Source: Chara braunii
Lineage: Eukaryota; Streptophyta; Charophyceae; Charales; Characeae
DNA length: 33,278 nucleotides
Assembly (NCBI GenBank): GCA_003427395.1
Contig: BFEA01000181.1
Location: 29,641 to 62,918 of the forward strand
Direction of reading: 5' to 3'
Shown: piece by piece, positions 27,560 through 33,278 of the stretch
Position numbering within the stretch: the first letter of the stretch is position 1
Layout of the letters: the number at the start of each line of letters is the position of its first letter
The notes under the pieces: generated by a model
The model's database searches: none
Seen by the model: only the letters and a program-made list of their open reading frames with translations
Told to the model about the DNA's origin: nothing
Program-made: the position numbers and the translations under genes

Positions 27560-29400
27560 TATGCAATGGCCAGTAACAGCAGCAGTCCCTGGCAGCAGTC
27601 CGCGCGCTCAATAGGCCAGCCAGCTTCTCTGTCAAGCACCAAGCTTACCACTCTCTGCTTGCACGACGCTGCCTGGCCCTATGTCTTTACTACTTTCCGA
27701 CGCATTAGACGGGCGACACACTAGACTCCCATTGGTGTTCCGGGTCACGTGTCGGATTCACACTACCTGGCCCAACAGCATGAGCATGCCCTCGGCCAAG
27801 CAGTTCGGTATACCTCAATGCTCCGTATAGAGAGTCGGTAATGTACTGGTAAGCCCCGTTCTCTCACCTTCTTCAACGACACCGAGAGCTGGGTCGCTTT
27901 GAGCCCTGCCGCTGATGGTGGAAGTATACCGGCTTCCCGCTTCATTTTCGCCCCCCTCGTCCTGATGGGCAGCTCACCAGATAACAGGTAAGTCGACTCC
28001 CCTACAACTATCTGCTCACTGTCTCCATCGAGAGGGTGAACAGAAATGGAAGGACCCTTTCATTAGATTACAGGTATACACACTACTATTTCGACCTTAC
28101 AACAGTTTGGCCCCGTAGCTCGACTTCCGGTCCACCCCGCATCACCCGTTCTCAAAGTAAGTTTACAGTCTCTCTCTGTGCGGGCCTGTGCGCTGCCATA
28201 TCTGCGATACGCCAAACTGTGTCAAACTGGCCCCGAGATCATAATTTTGTGAGGCGGTGGTAGCGAGATAAAGAGCGACAGCTGCCAATGGAGCACCTTC
28301 CCTCCTTCGCTCCACTGCGTTTGCTTCGCCTGCTGCCGCACACACTTCCTTCGATAGTAATGAGTAAGGTTCGAATGAATCTTCCGCTAGAATGCGGATA
28401 GATACATTCCGAAATTTGTAAGTCACTTTTCCTCCCAGGGCGCAGCCCCCAACGCTGTTCCTGGCCGAGTTACTAATATCTAGACAAACTAACACTACTA
28501 TCACGTTCGCAACACCCAAAGGCCCCAACCTACCACTTTACTCCTCCAAATCTCGACAAGAGACGAGTAGGAACCTCATTCTACATTTCCTCCATACCGA
28601 CACACTCCGATACTCCTACGCAATCCTCTCCCTCACTAACTCCTTTTCTACTAGTCTATCTCTAAAACTAATGTTCTCACTGCACTCGCCCGATCCACAA
28701 ACCCTCAAAACGCTTCTTTTTTTGGCCGATCTCATCAAGGATCGGCCGAGTTTCGCGATAGCCACTCCTTCCCTTCCTCAGCCATCGCTGTATCTCCGCG
28801 CACACCAATCCGTTATCCTACTAGCTACTTAGCAAAACTAACTACGAACTCTACTTCGCAACCTTGAGAACCCCCATCGGAGACTTTTGCCTCGTCCGGT
28901 CCTACCAAGACTCAAGCGAGCTAGGCGCCTTCCGCTCCGCCACGTTTACTTCCCACCATCTCCTTCGTTGAATGCACTTGACCCCGTCCCTTGGCTAGGT
29001 TCGTTCTCTCCTTCGCTACCCCGTTCCCCTGCTTTGGCGCCCGTCACTCCGCACCTGCACTCGCCTTATCTTTACAGCCGCCTACCTCGTCCTCCTTCGC
29101 ATCCAGCTACGAATGCGCTGGCGAGATTCAGCGTTCAGGTTCATTTCACTCCCCTGCTTCTCGTCAAATACTTCCTCTCTACCTTATATGCCCTCTCCCG
29201 CTTCTCTCTTCTCAGTCCGCACTTTTCTCCGCTGCACTTGCTGCCTCGGCTTCCCGGCCCCTGCCTACTGTTAGCGCCTGCTTCCCCATCGCCCTCTTAC
29301 CCTCACGCTCCGCTACAGCGACTTCGATCGCGTTCAAATCCGCAGCATCGGGCCTCAATCCTTGGCGAGCACAGAAAGGTGACTGAAAAAAAAACAGTCT
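27560..29400. other. Long non-coding interval, nothing firmly recognised
   Basis: No supported gene. A perfect 8-bp hairpin GGCCGATC-tcatcaag-GATCGGCC lies at about 28,723-28,746. A 171-codon open frame at 28,887-29,402 is Pro/Ser/Leu-rich with no domain, and an overlapping second frame is equally long, so I regard both as compositional. Confidence 0.45.
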
Positions 29401-29830
29401 AGTTGTGCTCTCCCCCCTTTTATGTGGTACCCTCGCGCAAGGGTCACGCTAATCTCATCTGTATTGTTTCAATTTTAACGGATGTCCCGAAGGAACAAGC
29501 TGCGGGGCAGCCCCAAGGCCTCGCCACCACTCGGACCTGTTTCCTAATAGTTCATGGGTGTGCCTGCCGTAGTAGGCTAGTGGCCCGATGGTTGGTCCTG
29601 AAACTGACACTGGCCCCCGACGAAAATACCCATAGTGCAGAAACAAAACCCAAAAATATAGGTGGGATAACCAACGAAACAAACAGGCCGCGGGACCTGC
29701 CAGTACTTCCTTGGTTCCGCTAAGCGGGCCCGCGATCGAACTCCCCCGACAAAATTAAGGGGGATAGTCCCACGGGACCCTCGACCCCTCAGCTTCTCGC
29801 TGCGCCGTCGTCCCTGCGCTGTCGCCCGCC

Positions 29831-29886
29831 GGCCTCGATCCCCGCACCTCCATGTCACAAGTCCAATGCTATAACCTATAGGGCTA
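29831..29886 (-). repeat. Possible tRNA-derived SINE head (A and B boxes)
   Basis: On the minus strand TAGCCCTATAGG (29886-29875) resembles a pol III A box, and GGATCGAGGCC (29841-29831) a B box with one mismatch, at tRNA-like spacing. The anticodon-arm region (TTGGACTTGTGACATGG) does not fold as a good stem, so it is not a functional tRNA. A SINE would extend to lower coordinates, with an end I cannot define. Confidence 0.4.
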
Positions 29887-30327
29887 AGCCCAAGCCTGCA
29901 ACCAGCGTGCTCGGAACCCTATATAGGGCGGTTCGGCTAAGCGTCCGAGGCCGAAAAAACGGTCTGAGCCCCCTCCCCACCTACAACCAAGCGCGCGGTC
30001 GCTAAGTGTCCACGCCGGCTTACCCAAGCTTCGCCGTGGCTGCCCCGTGTGCCACCCTGTGTGCCAGACCTGTTGCTGGTCAAGCGTGCCAAATAAAGGA
30101 CGGACTCTTTTGGTCGGTCAACTAGGCCGGTTATACAATCAATAAAAAAAAATCACACGCGTGCCTTAAAACTGCGTGCTCACACATCCTTCCAACTCTG
30201 ATAACCTTTAATCCATGCATAGACAACCACCACAATGCTCGTGAAACTCCTAAAACTCTAGTTTAACCAACCTTCCTGTCACTTGCAAAAACCAGGGCGG
30301 AGGGTATTCGCGCCGACACCGTGTCTC

Positions 30328-30454
30328 TGATTGATTGATTGATTGATTGGTTGGTGGCGCCTTCCCATCCTGTGTCCCAATCAATCAATCAATCAATCGA
30401 TCAATATACATGATTGATTGGTTGATTGATTGATTGGATCAGTGTCCCAATCAG

Positions 30455-30500
<46 letters not shown>

Positions 30501-30890
30501 CACTGTCCCAATCAATCAATTACTTAATCACTCCACTGTCCCAATCAATCAATCTATCAATCAATCAATCAATTAATTAATTAATTAATTAATCAAATCT
30601 ACATTCATTAATTCTACCACTGATTGATTAGTTGATTGATCGATTGGGCCAGTATAAGGGAAGCGCCCCTAAGTAATCAACCCACCATTCAGTCAATCAA
30701 TAAATCAATCTATCAATGGAGATTGATTGAATGGTAGAAGCGGTCTTGCCCTGTGTGTATTGAATTGATTGATTGGTTGGTTGGAATCGGCATTGCCCTC
30801 TATCTCCACTGTCCCAATCAATCACGCACTCACTCACTCACTCAATCAATCATTCAATCAATCGGTACACAAACAATCAATAACTTATAT

Positions 30891-30935
<45 letters not shown>

Positions 30936-31175
30936 TGTGTCACACAAACACACATACACACACACGCACAAAGCGCTGACACACACACGCACACATCTCT
31001 TGATTGATGGGTTGATTAATTGGGCAGGTGATTGATTTGTGGATCAATTGAATGATTGATTGATCGATTGGGCCACTGGGTGGGAAGGCGGTCCCAACCA
31101 TTCCATCGAACCATTTCATCAAACCATTCATTCAATCAAACACACACCAGGCAAGGCTGCTTCCACTAATCAATC

Positions 31176-31234
<59 letters not shown>

Positions 31235-31277
31235 GCATGATTGATTGATTGCTTCAAGGCGCTCCCCTTACACTGAC

Positions 31278-31322
<45 letters not shown>

Positions 31323-31930
31323 AAATCAATCAATCATTTGATCAGTGAAGAAATGTGTGTGTGTGTGTGTGTTACACACACACGCACATGCACACACACA
31401 TTGTCACACACACACACACACTGTCACACACACACGCACATTGTCACACACATACACACATAAAGTTCGCCAAAGTGGAATGGTGCAAACCAGACACACA
31501 CACATCAATAATATATAGATGTGGCCAAAAACGCATAGGTTCATGGTAGATTGAATGATTGATTGATTGGTTGATTGATTGGGCACGGGGTGCTTCCCTT
31601 TCACTAGCCCATCCACCGCACCAATCAATCAATCAGTCATTCACACTGTGGGATTATCGTATATTATTGATCAGACCGAATCAATGTCATGACCCATAAT
31701 GCACATCATTATCATGTACGGCAATAAATCAATCAATCAATCAAACAGTCAATCAATCAGTCAATCAAATAGTCAATCAATCAATCAAACAATTATTCAA
31801 CTTATCCAAACAACTGGTCCAATCAACCGATCCAATCAACTGTTCAATCAACCAATCAATCAATCTATCTATCTATCAATCATTCAATCAATCAATCAAT
31901 CAACTGACCCATCAGTGATCCAACCAACCA
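30328..31930. repeat. (GATT)n / (AATC)n block with a recurring short core in both orientations
   Basis: Tetranucleotide runs switch orientation many times. Where GATT runs meet AATC runs there is a core of about 25-45 bp: GGGCCAGTATAAGGGAAGCG at about 30,646, GGGCCACTGGGTGGGAAGGC at 31,070, and reversed forms GGCGCCTTCCCATCCTGTGT at 30,355 and AGGCGCTCCCCTTACACTGA at 31,257. (CA)n and (GT)n runs occur at 30,935-30,990, 31,354-31,465 and 31,942-32,050. Confidence 0.8.
30892..30934. repeat. Poly(T) tract, 43 bp
   Basis: Uninterrupted T run inside the GATT block, followed by GT and CA repeats. It could be the reversed poly(A) tail of an old retroposon, but no element body was identified next to it. 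Confidence 0.9.
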
Positions 31931-32231
31931 GTCAATCAACCACACATACACACACACACGCACACACATATGTACACACACATATGTACACAAGCATAGA
32001 CACACACACAGACACACACAGACACACACACACACTCTCACACATGTATACACACGGTATCGGGCCGAACCTCGGTAGACTTTCGAGCCTTTGTCGACCC
32101 CCGGCGGGTCCTATTTGGCTCGACCTGCCCACGCTCAAGCTCAGGGCGCGGGTCATTCGTCCCGGGGCCACCCCCACCTAGTGCTTTGGTATGGATGGGG
32201 ATGGGCCAATAGGGCGAGAGAGCTTGACATT

Positions 32232-32246
32232 GGGGATGTAGCTCAG
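32232..32246 (+). other. tRNA-Ala-like 5' fragment
   Basis: GGGGATGTAGCTCAG equals the start of a typical plant tRNA-Ala including the A box, and CTCGATTCCCC about 60 bp downstream recalls a B box. The sequence between does not form the D and anticodon arms, so I read a degenerate tRNA or SINE relic. Confidence 0.35.
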
Positions 32247-32310
32247 CTCTTGCTTTGGGTGGTAGCCTCACTGATCGACTGTCGCAAGCGTAGATTCTCG
32301 ATTCCCCGTT

Positions 32311-33147
32311 GTGTTCGCAAGCAATTGCTCAGGCAATCCAAGAGGGGGTTTATTGAAGATTTCTCTTCCTTTCGTGCGTAGGTTAAGCGTTATCCTTAGG
32401 CCACGCACCATTTTCCTAACGTCGCGACAAATCTCTGGCATCATCGGGGCGCGGCCCTGCCGTCCTTCCCCTATGCCGCTATCATTTCCCTTATCCAGCC
32501 CGCGCATTCCATTCACGATACCATTGCAGCCCTTAGTCTTTTCGGGCGTCCATTTCGCACGCAACAACCAAAGCACACTCATACCATACAAAGTCATCTC
32601 CCTCTCTTCCCTTCCCTTTGCTCCTCTTTGGTCCTTCTCTAGTTCGCTTGTCCTCATCCCAATCCCGCTCAATTCGTCCCGAGCTACTCACCTGCACAAT
32701 TCCCACACGAGCAAGGAACAACATCCATCACCCCATTGGGGTCAACGCATCGCCCTTCCCGCAAGCCTAAGTCCTTTCCTTTTTCGTGGTTCTTTCACCA
32801 TTTTCCTTTCTCCTCAGTCAAGGCATGCTCCTCCCTTAGTCATGCAGTCGGGGAAATGGTTGAGTCAACTGACCTTGCACAAAACTCGCACTTCTCTTCA
32901 CCTTTCTTTTCAACAATTCCGCTTTTCCAAGTTCACAAGTCTTTTCACTTTGTTCCTTCTTGGTGGCGCAAGGGACCGGCTGCCCTCCTCTTGCCCTCTT
33001 TCTCCACCAAGTGACGCTGCCTCTTTTCACCGTTCGCACCCTGGCAATGTGACAATGAGGGTGGGGGTTAGTCACGGGTCAAGAGGAACAGACGGGGAGG
33101 GAAAGGGTGAGGTTACTTGGGGTACGCACGAAGGGGGACATCGATGA
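32311..33147 (+). CDS. Doubtful 278-codon ORF in pyrimidine-rich DNA
   Basis: Open for 278 codons but rich in Ser, Pro, Phe and Leu, as expected from CT-rich sequence. No domain or motif is recognised, and the antisense strand is open for shorter stretches too. It is listed only because of its length. Confidence 0.15.
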   Translation: MFASNCSGNPRGGLLKISLPFVRRLSVILRPRTIFLTSRQISGIIGARPCRPSPMPLSFPLSSPRIPFTIPLQPLVFSGVHFARNNQSTLIPYKVISLSSLPFAPLWSFSSSLVLIPIPLNSSRATHLHNSHTSKEQHPSPHWGQRIALPASLSPFLFRGSFTIFLSPQSRHAPPLVMQSGKWLSQLTLHKTRTSLHLSFQQFRFSKFTSLFTLFLLGGARDRLPSSCPLSPPSDAASFHRSHPGNVTMRVGVSHGSRGTDGEGKGEVTWGTHEGGHR

Positions 33148-33179
33148 AAGGGGATGCGGCAGACGAAGAGGAGATACAA

Positions 33180-33181
33180 GG

Positions 33182-33278
<97 letters not shown>
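33180..33278. repeat. (GA)n microsatellite at the window end
   Basis: GA run of at least 99 bp with one GGG interruption, continuing beyond the window. Confidence 0.97.

Noticed and set aside
27180-27651. Ala/Leu-rich ORFs on both strands
   Set aside because: They translate the 55-bp minisatellite, and the repeat explains the openness.
28887-29402. 171-codon Pro/Ser/Leu-rich ORF as a gene
   Set aside because: An equally long second frame overlaps it, and no motif or domain is present in either.
29831-29886. Functional tRNA gene
   Set aside because: The A and B boxes are recognisable, but the anticodon stem does not pair.

Overview
This window is eukaryotic nuclear DNA from a large, repeat-rich genome. 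There are no bacterial operons, ribosome binding sites or CRISPR. The pointers are long microsatellites, a plant-style Ty3/Gypsy retrotransposon with a primer-binding site matching the 3' end of tRNA-Asp, a histone gene, one gene with a plausible GT-AG intron, and an N-filled assembly gap. My best guess is a streptophyte, possibly a charophyte alga such as Chara. That is inference from resemblance, not proof.

Left half (1-17,550). Plus-strand coding islands are separated by microsatellites and by a family of short palindromic (foldback) elements. Almost every copy measures exactly 72 bp, with arms such as GGTTCACTACTGCG or AGTTGGCTACTGCG. The family also builds a tandem array of about 222-bp units at 2.1-3.6 kb. 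The islands are: (a) an intact 436-aa coiled-coil protein of unknown function (746-2056); (b) a broken unknown gene with an internal domain repeat (3775-5558), followed at once by an intact, divergent histone H3-like gene with a CENH3-like enlarged loop 1 and a basic C-terminal tail (5589-6191); (c) a broken acidic-protein gene (8615-9943); (d) a decayed zinc-finger/transposase of the Plavaka (CMC/CACTA) type (10,921-13,563); and (e) a lysine-rich to acidic multi-exon gene that runs into the gap (14,575-16,684).

Middle (17,550-about 26,740, minus strand). A decayed Ty3/Gypsy element reads right to left. Its parts are a candidate long 5' LTR (TATA box, polyadenylation signals and a hairpin near 24.2-24.4 kb), the primer-binding site at 22,692-22,675, gag with zinc knuckles, an aspartic protease and a reverse transcriptase. 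It breaks off in the RT/RNase H connection beside an array of TTCAAC motifs spaced 10-11 bp apart. The LTR-like part is full of hairpins whose stems differ between copies while staying self-complementary.

Right end (about 26,740-33,278). No convincing genes. It holds a 55-bp minisatellite, two weak tRNA-like (possibly SINE) signals, and a 1.6-kb block of (GATT)n/(AATC)n repeats around a short core present in both orientations. Pyrimidine-rich sequence and a (GA)n tract end the window.

The strongest leads are the fixed-length 72-bp foldback family, the covarying hairpin family at 25.6-26.6 kb, and the tailed histone H3-like gene.
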